From Polyangiaceae bacterium (GTDB taxonomy: Bacteria > Myxococcota_A > Polyangia > Polyangiales > Polyangiaceae), in contig JABFXY010000105.1 of the NCBI GenBank assembly GCA_013361525.1, positions 1 to 64,000 of the forward strand: a stretch of 64,000 nucleotides of DNA. Direction: 5' to 3'. This document shows, in pieces, positions 43,223-51,535 of this stretch. Made by a program: the position numbers and the translations under genes. Under the pieces are notes generated by a model. That model was not told the DNA's origin. It was given only the letters and a program-made list of their open reading frames with translations, and did no database searches. Every line of letters begins with the position of its first letter. Position 1 is the first letter of the stretch.

Positions 43223-45310
43223 ATGTCCCGATCGATGCTCGTCGTGCGCCGTTCGAAGAGGCTGCGCGCTGTGCTGCTGGTCCTCGGGGCCGTCTCGTCC
43301 GCATGCGGCGACGACGAGACGACCTGCGCCGACGCCTGCCCCGAGCCGACCACGATCGAGATGGACTTCTCGGGCGAGCACGGATTCTTCGGCTCGCCGT
43401 TCCCGAGCGATGCGCGCCGTGATGCCGAAGGCCGGCCCGATATTCGTGGTTTTCCGAATCCGCAATCGAACGTGCTCGTCGAGCGGGTGCTCGACGTCAT
43501 TCGAAACGACGCCGACGGGTTCGGGGTGTCGTCGGGCATCTTTTTTCGTGCCGACGCGCCGCTCGACCCGTCGAGCCTTCCGACCCTCGAAGTAAGCGTC
43601 GAAGAGGGAGCTTCGGTGGCGCTCGTCGGCGTCGACCCGGACGCACTCGACTACCTCGTTCGGTATCCGGTCACGGTGGAGTTCACCGCCGATGCCGGGC
43701 CGTACGGCTCGCAGAATTTGCTCTCGATGGTTCCGCTTCAGGGGGTCCCGCTTCGACCGTCGAGCCGCTATGCGGCAGTCGTCACGCGTAAAGTACGGGA
43801 CGAGCGCGGCGCGGCCCTCGAGCCGTCCGCGTCGATGCAGAGCATTTTGAACGGCGAACCTCCGGCGGGAATGAGCACCGACGTTCTCGACGCGCACGTC
43901 GCGGCGCTAGAGGCGGTCGGCGGCGCGGGGATCGCGAAAGAAGACGTCGTCGCGCTGGCCGTCTTTACGACCGGGGATCCGACGAGCGCGATGAGCCGCG
44001 CGGTCGAAACGGCCAAAGCGTCGAGCGTCCCTTCTCCGAACGAGGAATTCACGCTCACCGACGAGTTTCCGACGTTTTGCGTCTACGCGGCGACGATCGA
44101 CATGCCCGTCTACCAAGGAGGCGAGCCGCCTTACCTCGAAGTCGGAGGCGGCTGGGTCTTCGACGAGAACGGCGAGGTCGTCGTTCAGCGACGAGAGACG
44201 GCTCGGTTCGTCGTCACCATACCGAAGACGACGATGCCCGAGGCCGGCTATCCCATGGTCGTGTTCTCACGCACCGGCGGCGGAGGAGATCGACCACTGG
44301 TCGATCGAGGCGTCCGCGCCGAGCCGGGTGGTGAAGCCGTCGAGCCCGGTACCGGGCCGGCGATCGAGCTGACGCGCGCAGGCTTCGCGGGCGCGAGCGT
44401 GGATGGACCCCACGGGGGCCTGCGAAACGTCAGCGGCTCGGACGAGCAATTCCTCGTCTTCAACTTCCAAAACCCGCTCGCGTTGCGAGACAACGTCCGG
44501 CAATCCGCGCTCGAGCTCGCGTTGATGCCGGAGATCCTGTCGACGATCGACATCGACGTTTCCACGTGTCCTGGTGCAGTGGCGCCTGGGTCGACCGCGC
44601 GATTCGATACCGAAACGATGGCAATCATGGGCCATTCGATGGGCGCCGCGATCGCGCCGCTGGCGCTCGTGCACGAGCCCCGGTATCGCGCGGCGATCCT
44701 GAGCGGCGCCGGCGGCAGTTTCCTCGCGAACATGATTCACAAACAGAAGCCGCTCGCCGTCAAACCGCTCGCCGAGCTGATCCTCGGGCTCACGAATACC
44801 GGTTTCCAGCTCTCGGAGTCGACGCCGTTTCTATCGTTGCTCCAATGGGCAGGTGAGCCTGCCGACAACCCGATTTACGGCCGACACGTCATTCGCGAGC
44901 CGCTGACGGGCGGCCCGCGCCATGTGCTCATGATGCAGGGCATCGTCGACCATTACATCATGCCGCCGATCGCCAATGCGACGAGCCTCTCGTTCGGGCT
45001 CGACCTCGCAGGCGACGCGCTCGACGAGACCAGCGCGGAGCTGGCCGAGCTATACCCCCTCGGCGCGCTCCTCCCATTCAGCGGCGGCAAGCGAATCGAG
45101 CTCCCGGCGACCGAAAATGCGTCGTCCGAAGACGGCGCATTGGTCACCGCCGTCGTGACGCAGACGATGGAAGACGGCATCGAGGACGGACACGAGGTCG
45201 CCTTTCAGACCCAGTCGCCCAAACACGCTTATACGTGTTTTCTTTCCAGCCTCGCCGCGGGCACGCCCAAGGTGCCGAGCGTGGGCAACGTCGGCGACCC
45301 CTGCGAGTAG
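43223..45310 (+). CDS. Alpha/beta-hydrolase lipoprotein
   Basis: The 695-residue protein has a lipoprotein signal (VSSAC), a beta-rich N-terminal half of about 330 residues, and a C-terminal alpha/beta-hydrolase domain with the nucleophile elbow GHSMG (Ser472). A DHYIMP acidic/His segment and a late SPKHAYTC His are candidate triad partners. Several paired Cys fit an extracellular location. It is likely an exported esterase, lipase or peptidase. The ATG at 43223 is preferred over the GTG at 43202. It overlaps head to head with the possible upstream start of the racemase-fold gene. Confidence 0.75.
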   Translation: MSRSMLVVRRSKRLRAVLLVLGAVSSACGDDETTCADACPEPTTIEMDFSGEHGFFGSPFPSDARRDAEGRPDIRGFPNPQSNVLVERVLDVIRNDADGFGVSSGIFFRADAPLDPSSLPTLEVSVEEGASVALVGVDPDALDYLVRYPVTVEFTADAGPYGSQNLLSMVPLQGVPLRPSSRYAAVVTRKVRDERGAALEPSASMQSILNGEPPAGMSTDVLDAHVAALEAVGGAGIAKEDVVALAVFTTGDPTSAMSRAVETAKASSVPSPNEEFTLTDEFPTFCVYAATIDMPVYQGGEPPYLEVGGGWVFDENGEVVVQRRETARFVVTIPKTTMPEAGYPMVVFSRTGGGGDRPLVDRGVRAEPGGEAVEPGTGPAIELTRAGFAGASVDGPHGGLRNVSGSDEQFLVFNFQNPLALRDNVRQSALELALMPEILSTIDIDVSTCPGAVAPGSTARFDTETMAIMGHSMGAAIAPLALVHEPRYRAAILSGAGGSFLANMIHKQKPLAVKPLAELILGLTNTGFQLSESTPFLSLLQWAGEPADNPIYGRHVIREPLTGGPRHVLMMQGIVDHYIMPPIANATSLSFGLDLAGDALDETSAELAELYPLGALLPFSGGKRIELPATENASSEDGALVTAVVTQTMEDGIEDGHEVAFQTQSPKHAYTCFLSSLAAGTPKVPSVGNVGDPCE

Positions 45311-45350
45311 GTCGAAGGCACGAGCCCTCTACTCGAAGGGCAAAGCCTCG

Positions 45351-46565
45351 TCAGAGGACGTCGTCGTTCTCGAAGTCGTCGCGCCGGATCGGCTGGGGGC
45401 GATGTTCGCCTCGGATCGGCAAGTCGCTCAGCCGAAGGCGCTTTTGATGGAGATACGTGAGGTACTCGCCGATGAAGCCCGTCGAGAAGAACTGCAAACC
45501 GAGGAGCATCAACATGGTGCCGAACAAGAGGAGCGGACGGTCGCCGATCTTGTGCCCCAAAAACCAGAGCGCGGTCAGATAGAGGTTTATGACGAGACCG
45601 ACCGCGCCCATCGCGACGCCGATGGCGCCGAAGAAGTGCATCGGACGCCGCGAATACTTCGTCAAAAACGCGATGCTGAGCAGATCGAAAGATCCGCGGA
45701 CGATCCGCTCGAGACCATAACGAGACGTGCCGTGCTTGCGCGCGTGATGGGTGACGGGCACCTCCGTGACCTTGAACCCCTCCCACGCGGCCAGCGCCGG
45801 GATGAAGCGAAAGAGGTCGGCGTAGATCGGCACGGTCGTGATGACGTCGCGGCTGAAGGCTTTGAAGCCGCAGTTCATGTCGTGGAGCTTCACGCCGGTG
45901 ACCCATCGGACGGTCCCATTGAAGATGCGGGTGAGCACGAGGCGATTCGCCGGATCGTGACGCTTCACCTTCCAGCCGACGACGACGTCGAACCCTTCGT
46001 CCACCGCTTTGATGAACTTGGGCAGCTCCGCGGGATCGTCCTGGAGATCGGCGTCCATCATGAGGACGATGTCTCCGCGCGCGCGGCTGAAGCCCGCCGT
46101 CAGCGCCATCGCTTTGCCGAAGTTCTTTCGAAGGCGGACGCCGCGGACGCGCGGATTCGCCTCCGAGAGCGAGCCCATGACCTTCCACGAATCGTCCGAT
46201 GATCCGTCGTCGACGAAGATGAGCTCGTACGTTTCGTTTCCGTCGAGCGCCGTGTGAATGCGGGCCGCGAGCTCGGGCAAGCTGTCGGATTCGTTCAGTG
46301 CCGGAACGACGATGGAAATCCTCGGTTTGACGAGGGCCGCGCCGGTCTGCACGGTGGCGAGCGGCGCATTCGAGGCCGAAAGATCGAGAAACACCGCCTC
46401 CGCGACGAGCGACGAAGCAGCGTCCGCCTTCGGCGGCTGCGGATCGGCCAACGGTTCGGCCAACGGTTCGGCCAATGGGTTGGCCGACGGGTCGGCCGAC
46501 GGGGCGGAGTGCGGCACCTTTTCCACGCGCGACAAAGCTAGTCTCCGCGATGCGGCCGTACACAT
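45351..46565 (-). CDS. GT2 glycosyltransferase with membrane anchors (DPM1/GtrB-like)
   Basis: The 404-residue protein has a GT-A domain from about residue 82: ISIVVPALNESDS, FVDDGSSDDS, MMDADLQDDP (DxD site) and LHDMNCGFKAFS. Two hydrophobic helices follow at the C-terminus (about 305-330 and 340-365), as in bactoprenol glucosyltransferases (GtrB) and DPM1-like enzymes. It likely charges a polyprenyl phosphate. The first 80 residues are low complexity and encoded partly by the 12-bp tandem repeat at 46446-46505. The start at 46565 is tentative; an ATG at 46640 overlaps the divergent gene's start. Confidence 0.8.
   Translation of the reverse strand: MCTAASRRLALSRVEKVPHSAPSADPSANPLAEPLAEPLADPQPPKADAASSLVAEAVFLDLSASNAPLATVQTGAALVKPRISIVVPALNESDSLPELAARIHTALDGNETYELIFVDDGSSDDSWKVMGSLSEANPRVRGVRLRKNFGKAMALTAGFSRARGDIVLMMDADLQDDPAELPKFIKAVDEGFDVVVGWKVKRHDPANRLVLTRIFNGTVRWVTGVKLHDMNCGFKAFSRDVITTVPIYADLFRFIPALAAWEGFKVTEVPVTHHARKHGTSRYGLERIVRGSFDLLSIAFLTKYSRRPMHFFGAIGVAMGAVGLVINLYLTALWFLGHKIGDRPLLLFGTMLMLLGLQFFSTGFIGEYLTYLHQKRLRLSDLPIRGEHRPQPIRRDDFENDDVL
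46446..46505. repeat. Five tandem 12-bp repeats inside a glycosyltransferase gene
   Basis: Five in-phase 12-base units run from 46446 to 46505. The first two are identical (GGCCAACGGTTC) and the next three diverge by one to three bases. Read on the minus strand they encode repeats of the type P-L-A-E or P-S-A-D in the disordered N-terminal part of the GT2 protein. Unit length is a multiple of three, so copy number can change without breaking the frame. Confidence 0.75.
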
Positions 46566-46638
46566 TCTTTTTTCAAAGAAGCCGGTATTCCACGTAAGGT
46601 AGCCGCGCGAGATTGCGTTTGTCGCTCGAGGAGGCTCC

Positions 46639-47400
46639 ATGTTGCGCGTTGCTTTTGCGTCCGTTGCTTTGACTGCCGTTGGATCCCTTTGCCTGGCCGG
46701 ATGTCCGAGCTCGAGCTCGACGTACGAGTGCCCGCCGGGCCAGTACTACGATTCCAACGCAGGCACGTGCATGGGTGGCGGTTACCAGCAGTGTCCGCCC
46801 GGCTCGACCATGGGCCCGCAAGGCTGCATGGCGCAGCAGCAATGCCCGGCGGGTCAGGTGTTCAACGGCCAGATGTGCGTGCAACAAGGCGGCGCGCCGC
46901 AGTGCCCCGCAGGCCAACAGTGGAATGGTCAACAGTGTGCTCCGGCAGCCGGAGGCCTCGGCGGAATGTTCGGTACCGCGCCGCAGTGCACCCCCGCTCA
47001 GCCGCTCGATCCAAACTCGACGGCGGCCGTTTCGCAGGGGCTTCCCGTTCTCGCTCAGCAGCAGGCCCCCGGCTCGAAGCCGGTCGGCTCGGCGCTCGCG
47101 GGCAACTTCCAGGCGGGCCAGTGCCTCGAGATGCAAGTCACGCTGAATCCCGGCAAGTGCTACACGGCCGTCGGAATCGGCGCGCAAGGCCAAGAGGTCG
47201 ACGTGCATCTCGTCCCCGGCTTGCCCAGCCCGGTTCCGCTGCCGCCGCTCGCTCAAGACAACTCGACTGGCCCGATGGCGGTGCTCGGTGGGGGCGGCAA
47301 CTGCTTCAAAAACCCGTCTCCGTTCCCCGGCCCGGCGAAGCTCGTCCTTCGCGTGGCGTCCGGTCAGGGCATGGCGGCGGCGCAGCTCTACGAGAAGTGA
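46639..47400 (+). CDS. Cys-rich lipoprotein with CPxGQ repeats
   Basis: The 253-residue protein has a lipoprotein signal (LAGC) and then four short Cys-containing repeats with the pattern C-P-x-G-Q/S-x-x-N/G-x-x-C (for example CPAGQVFNGQMC and CPAGQQWNGQQC) at about 30-105. A globular C-terminal domain of about 130 residues follows, including GQCLEMQVTLNPGKCYT. The repeats resemble disulfide-knotted modules. Such proteins are frequent and uncharacterised in Polyangiales. The start is supported by GAGGAGG five bases upstream. Function unknown. Confidence 0.72.
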   Translation: MLRVAFASVALTAVGSLCLAGCPSSSSTYECPPGQYYDSNAGTCMGGGYQQCPPGSTMGPQGCMAQQQCPAGQVFNGQMCVQQGGAPQCPAGQQWNGQQCAPAAGGLGGMFGTAPQCTPAQPLDPNSTAAVSQGLPVLAQQQAPGSKPVGSALAGNFQAGQCLEMQVTLNPGKCYTAVGIGAQGQEVDVHLVPGLPSPVPLPPLAQDNSTGPMAVLGGGGNCFKNPSPFPGPAKLVLRVASGQGMAAAQLYEK

Positions 47401-47416
47401 GCTGACGTTCCGACGG

Positions 47417-47450
47417 AGCCGCGCGACCCCTCCAGGCTCGTCGCGCGGCT
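47417..47450. terminator. 11-bp stem-loop after the CPxGQ lipoprotein gene
   Basis: AGCCGCGCGAC at 47417-47427 pairs exactly with GTCGCGCGGCT at 47440-47450 around a 12-base loop. It starts 16 bases after the stop at 47400 and ends 41 bases before the yebC start. There is no T run, as is common in high-GC genomes. It is a likely transcription terminator or transcript-end stabiliser. Confidence 0.55.
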
Positions 47451-47491
47451 CTGCGGTTGCCTCGGGGGAGGCGTCCGGCTAGCGTGCGCCC

Positions 47492-48244
47492 ATGAGCGGC
47501 CATTCCAAATGGGCCACAATCAAGCATAAAAAGGGCGCGCTGGACGCAAAGCGCGGCAAACTGTTCACCAAGCTGATCAAGGAGCTCACCGTCGCGGCAC
47601 GGATGGGCGGCGGTGATCCCGGCGGCAATCCACGTCTTCGCAAGGCCATCGCCGATGCGAAGGGCCAGTCGATGCCGAACGACACCATCGCGCGCGCCGT
47701 CAAACGCGGAACGGGCGAGCTCGAAGGCGCGGCCTACGAAGAGCTCCTCTACGAGGGTACGGGTCCGAGCGGCACGTTGTTCATCGCGGACGTGATGACG
47801 GACAACCGCAACCGCACGGTCGCCGAGATCCGCAAGATCTTCGAGAAGCACAACGGCGTGCTCGGCGGCGGCGGAACGGCCGCGTGGGCGTTCGATCGCA
47901 AGGGCCAGATCATGGTGCCGAAACCGAACGCCACCGAGGATCAGCTGATGGAGGTCGCGGTCGGTGCCGGCGCGGACGACTACAGCGACGCCGGGGAAGA
48001 TTGGCAGATCTTGAGCGATCCGAGCGCGCTCGACGGCGTCATCAAGGCGCTCGAGGCCGCGAAGATCGCGACGAAGTCGTCGAATCTGGCCTGGCTTCCG
48101 AAGAACAAGCGCGAAGTCTCGGGGCGTGACGCCGAGCTCTGTCTCAGCCTCGCCGATGCCCTCGACGATCACGACGACGTGCAGAACGTCTTCGCCGACT
48201 TCGATGTGAGTGACGAGGAAATCGCGCGCATCGCCGGCGCCTGA
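47492..48244 (+). CDS. yebC: YebC/PmpR-family regulator (TACO1-like)
   Basis: The 250-residue protein opens with the hallmark MSGHSKWATIKHKKGALDAK and has the FTKLIKELTVAAR and NPRLRKAI signatures followed by the three-domain YebC layout: DTIARAVKRGTG, the TDNRNRTVAEIR block, and a C-terminal acidic region. YebC proteins act in transcriptional regulation and, as shown for relatives, help ribosomes through proline-rich stretches. Length is typical. It usually sits beside ruvC/ruvA, but no such genes are near here. It is flanked by a lipoprotein gene and a molybdoenzyme gene. Confidence 0.95.
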   Translation: MSGHSKWATIKHKKGALDAKRGKLFTKLIKELTVAARMGGGDPGGNPRLRKAIADAKGQSMPNDTIARAVKRGTGELEGAAYEELLYEGTGPSGTLFIADVMTDNRNRTVAEIRKIFEKHNGVLGGGGTAAWAFDRKGQIMVPKPNATEDQLMEVAVGAGADDYSDAGEDWQILSDPSALDGVIKALEAAKIATKSSNLAWLPKNKREVSGRDAELCLSLADALDDHDDVQNVFADFDVSDEEIARIAGA

Positions 48245-48293
48245 CCGCAAGCGGGTTAGCGGAGTACGCGACGGCGGCTAAGGTTGGTGCGCT

Positions 48294-50636
48294 ATGGCTG
48301 CTGTTTCTCCCCCCCGGCCCCCCTCACTGCGTGAGGGGGGTGTTTCGTCGGACCCGGATGGAGGAGGCACGATCGTCGAGGTCGCGCACGCGAACGACCG
48401 CGCACCCGCCGCGGGGCCGAAGGCCGTGGTCAACGCGCTCGCGTATACGGCGCGCACGGCAGGTCTCGTTCGCGGAACGAGGGCGCTCCTCGGGGTGAAC
48501 CAAGACCGCGGGTTCGACTGCCCCGGTTGCGCATGGCCCGATCCCGAGCCTCGCCGGCGCTCGCTGATGGAGTTCTGCGAGAACGGCGCTCGCGCCGTCG
48601 CGCACGAGGCCGACAAGCGACGCGTGGACCGCGCGTTCTTCGAACAATTCACCATCTCCGAGCTGAAGAAGCAGACGGATCACTTCCTCGAGCAACAAGG
48701 CCGGCTCACGGAGCCGTTCATCAAACGCGCAGGGAGCGACCGCTACGAGCCGATCTCCTACGACGAAGCCATCGCGCTCGTCGCGCGCGAGCTTCGCGGG
48801 TTGTCTTCGCCTGACCGCGCCGCGTTCTACACGTCGGGCCGCACGAGCAACGAAGCAGCCTTTCTCTACCAGCTGTTCGCGCGCACCTACGGGACGAACA
48901 ACCTCCCCGATTGCAGCAACATGTGCCACGAGTCGAGCGGCAAGGGCCTCGGCTCGACGCTCGGGATCGGCAAAGGCACGGTCACGCTCGACGATTTCGA
49001 CAAGGCCGATTGCATCTTCATCATCGGCCAGAACCCGGGCACGAACCACCCGCGGATGCTCGGCTCGCTCGCAGACGCGGCTCGCCGAGGCGCCAAGGTC
49101 GTCAGCATCAATCCGCTTCGCGAGCGCGGCCTCGAGTCCTTCGCGCACCCACAACACGTGGCCGGGATGCTCGGTCGCGGCGACGCGGTGAGCACGCACT
49201 ACGTTCGCGTTCGCATCAACGGCGACGTCCCGCTCCTCAAGGGCGTGATGAAAGAGGTCCTCGCAGCCGAGCGAACGCGTGGAAATGTGCTCGATCGCGC
49301 GTTCATCTCCGAGCACACCGAGGGCTTCGACGCGCTCGTCGCGTCACTCGACGCCGTGGACTATCCCGAGCTCGAGCGAGCGAGCGGCATCGACCGCGCG
49401 ACGATGCGCGAGCTCGCCGACATCTACGTCACGAGCCAACGCGTCATCGTCTGTTGGGCGATGGGTCTCACGCAGCACAAGAACGGCGTCGCGAACGTCC
49501 GCGAGATCGTGAACCTGCTCCTGCTCCGCGGAAACATCGGGCGGGAGGGCGCAGGCGCGTGCCCCGTGCGAGGACACAGCAACGTGCAAGGCGATCGAAC
49601 GGTCGGCATCCACGAAGCGCCGAGCGAAGCTTTCCTCGCGAGGCTCGACGCCGCGGTCGGCATTCGCTCGCCGCGAAAACACGGCCACGACGTCGTCGGC
49701 ACGATCGCCGCGATGGAACGCGGCGAGGTCGATGTGTTCTTCGCCATGGGCGGCAACTTCATCTCGGCGACACCCGATTCGCCGAGGACGGCCCGTGCGA
49801 TGGGCCGGGTTCGACTCACCGCGCAGGTGTCGACGAAGCTGAATCGCAGCCACCTCGAGACCGGCGACGTCGCGCTCATTCTTCCCTGCCTCGGCCGCAC
49901 CGAGCGCGACGTCCAGGGCAACGAGCCGCAGTTCGTCACGGTGGAGAACTCGATGGGCATCGTCCATCGGAGCGAAGGCCAGCTCACGCCGGCGTCCGAG
50001 CAGCTGCTCAGCGAACCCGTCATCGTCGCGAAGCTCGCGAGCGCAGTGCTGGGGACGCGCCGTCCGATCGACTGGTCTTGGATGGTCGGCGACTACGGGC
50101 GCATCCGCGATCTCGTCGAAAAAGCGATCGCGGGGTTCGACCGCTACAACGAGCGCGTGCGGCAGGAGGGCGGCTTCTCCCTACCCAATGGCCCGCGCGA
50201 GCGACGCTTCACGACGAAATCGTCGAAGGCGCACTTCACCGTTCAAGCGCTTCCGACCACCATGGCCGACGAGGGTCGTGGCGAGCTGACGCTGATGACG
50301 ATCCGGAGCCACGACCAGTTCAATACGACGGTCTACGAGCTCCACGATCGGTACCGCGGCATCGAAGGCGAGCGCCGCGTCGTGTTCATGAACGAGCACG
50401 ACCTTCGCGACCGAGGTCTCGACGCGAGCTCCATCGTCGACATAACGAGCCATTTTCAGGGCCAAAAACGCACGGTGACGGCCTTCCGGTGTGTGCCCTA
50501 CGACATCCCGCGCGGGTGCGCCGCGGCCTACTTCCCGGAGACGAATCCGCTCGTGCCGCTCGAGCATCACGCCGACGAGAGCCACACTCCTGCGTCGAAA
50601 TCGCTCGTCGTCACCGTCGCGCGCTCCGTGCAATGA
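48294..50636 (+). CDS. Molybdopterin oxidoreductase, FdhF/YdeP family
   Basis: The 780-residue protein has the FdhF/YdeP signatures GFDCPGCAWPDP (about 73-84), FCENGARAVAHEADKRR, DCSNMCHESSGKGL (cofactor-ligand region, Cys rather than Sec) and IIGQNPGTNHPR, plus a C-terminal MopB domain with RSHDQFNTTVYE. It binds a molybdopterin guanine dinucleotide cofactor; members are acid-resistance or formate-dehydrogenase-like enzymes of uncertain substrate. It lacks the usual multi-Cys Fe-S ligand set, having only a CxxC. The next gene is fdhD with a 4-base overlap, supporting a molybdoenzyme role. The start is uncertain: codons 9-16 form a strong hairpin, and a GTG at 48426 is an alternative. Confidence 0.88.
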   Translation: MAAVSPPRPPSLREGGVSSDPDGGGTIVEVAHANDRAPAAGPKAVVNALAYTARTAGLVRGTRALLGVNQDRGFDCPGCAWPDPEPRRRSLMEFCENGARAVAHEADKRRVDRAFFEQFTISELKKQTDHFLEQQGRLTEPFIKRAGSDRYEPISYDEAIALVARELRGLSSPDRAAFYTSGRTSNEAAFLYQLFARTYGTNNLPDCSNMCHESSGKGLGSTLGIGKGTVTLDDFDKADCIFIIGQNPGTNHPRMLGSLADAARRGAKVVSINPLRERGLESFAHPQHVAGMLGRGDAVSTHYVRVRINGDVPLLKGVMKEVLAAERTRGNVLDRAFISEHTEGFDALVASLDAVDYPELERASGIDRATMRELADIYVTSQRVIVCWAMGLTQHKNGVANVREIVNLLLLRGNIGREGAGACPVRGHSNVQGDRTVGIHEAPSEAFLARLDAAVGIRSPRKHGHDVVGTIAAMERGEVDVFFAMGGNFISATPDSPRTARAMGRVRLTAQVSTKLNRSHLETGDVALILPCLGRTERDVQGNEPQFVTVENSMGIVHRSEGQLTPASEQLLSEPVIVAKLASAVLGTRRPIDWSWMVGDYGRIRDLVEKAIAGFDRYNERVRQEGGFSLPNGPRERRFTTKSSKAHFTVQALPTTMADEGRGELTLMTIRSHDQFNTTVYELHDRYRGIEGERRVVFMNEHDLRDRGLDASSIVDITSHFQGQKRTVTAFRCVPYDIPRGCAAAYFPETNPLVPLEHHADESHTPASKSLVVTVARSVQ
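48318..48340. promoter_or_regulatory. 10-bp hairpin at the 5-prime end of the FdhF/YdeP gene
   Basis: CCCCCCTCAC at 48318-48327 and GTGAGGGGGG at 48331-48340 form a perfect 10-bp stem with a 3-base loop, followed by TGTTTCG. It lies 24 bases into the gene if translation starts at 48294, or in a leader if it starts at 48426. Stem strength and the following T-containing stretch resemble a terminator or attenuator. Confidence 0.5.
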
Positions 50637-51457
50637 CGACGCGTGCGTCGGTCCTCGCATACAGCGGCGCATCGAGCCTGCGTCGAGACGACGCCCTGTC
50701 GGAGGAAGAGCCGCTCGAAATTCAGGTCGGCGGTGTACCCATCGCGGTCGTGATGCGGACGCCGGGCCACGACGCGGAGCTCGCCGTCGGGTTCCTCGTC
50801 ACCGAACGCGTCGTGCACGAGGCACGTGACGTCGTGTCGGCACGCCATTGCTCCACGGTGCGCGACCCCGAATCCGAAGAGAACGTGATGCGCATCGTCC
50901 TCCGTGAGGGCATCGACCCTCCGCTCGAACAGCTGCGCAGAAACACGTACGCGAGCTCGAGCTGCGGCGTCTGCGGCAAGGCATCGATCGAGTCGGTCAT
51001 GGCGACCGGCGGTCCAATCTCGCGCGGTGACGTCACGACGACCGCCGTCCTTTATGGGCTGCCCGACGAGCTCCGGCGAGCCCAGCGTGGATTCGACGCG
51101 ACCGGAGGCCTGCACGCGGCGGGCCTCTTCGACACCGGGGGTAAAATGCTCCTCGTGCGCGAGGACGTCGGTCGCCACAACGCCGTGGACAAAGTCGTCG
51201 GGGCACACGTGCTCGCAAGCGGCTCGTTCGACGACACGATCCTTCTCGTCTCGGGGCGCATCAGCTTCGAGATCGTGCAAAAGGCCGCTGCCGCGCGCAT
51301 CGCGCTCGTCGCGGGCATTTCGGCGCCGACGTCGCTCGCCGTCCGAGCGGCCGATGCCCTCGCGATCACGGTCGTAGGGTTTCTCCGGGGCGAGACGATG
51401 AACGTCTACACCCGCCCGGAGCGCGTGCTCGCCCCGCGTCGAGACGAATCGCCTTGA
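50633..51457 (+). CDS. fdhD: FdhD, sulfurtransferase for formate dehydrogenase maturation
   Basis: The 274-residue protein has the FdhD signatures DAELAVGFLVTE, SSCGVCGK (the functional Cys pair) and REDVGRHNAVDKVVG, and the late SGRISFEIVQKAA. FdhD transfers sulfur from IscS to the Mo cofactor of formate dehydrogenases. The ATG overlaps the stop of the molybdoenzyme gene as ATGA, so the two are translationally coupled and FdhD very probably matures that enzyme. Confidence 0.95.
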   Translation: MTTRASVLAYSGASSLRRDDALSEEEPLEIQVGGVPIAVVMRTPGHDAELAVGFLVTERVVHEARDVVSARHCSTVRDPESEENVMRIVLREGIDPPLEQLRRNTYASSSCGVCGKASIESVMATGGPISRGDVTTTAVLYGLPDELRRAQRGFDATGGLHAAGLFDTGGKMLLVREDVGRHNAVDKVVGAHVLASGSFDDTILLVSGRISFEIVQKAAAARIALVAGISAPTSLAVRAADALAITVVGFLRGETMNVYTRPERVLAPRRDESP

Positions 51458-51484
51458 ACCCAACGTTCAGGGTTTACGGTCAAT

Positions 51485-51498
51485 CGCGCTTCGGCGCG
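51485..51498. terminator. UUCG tetraloop hairpin after fdhD
   Basis: CGCGC-TTCG-GCGCG at 51485-51498 is a five-base-pair stem with the very stable TTCG loop, extended by a T-G and an A-T pair. It begins 27 bases after the fdhD stop and precedes the metal-exporter gene. No T tract follows. It is likely a terminator or transcript-end structure. Confidence 0.45.
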
Positions 51499-51535
51499 GT
51501 GCTCCGGCTGGTCTCTTGAACTATGCTGTGCGGCG

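Noticed and set aside
48505..48530. Second T-arm-like string (GCGGGTTCGACTGCCCC)
   Set aside because: It encodes the conserved DRGFDCPGC segment of the FdhF/YdeP protein and has no tRNA body around it.
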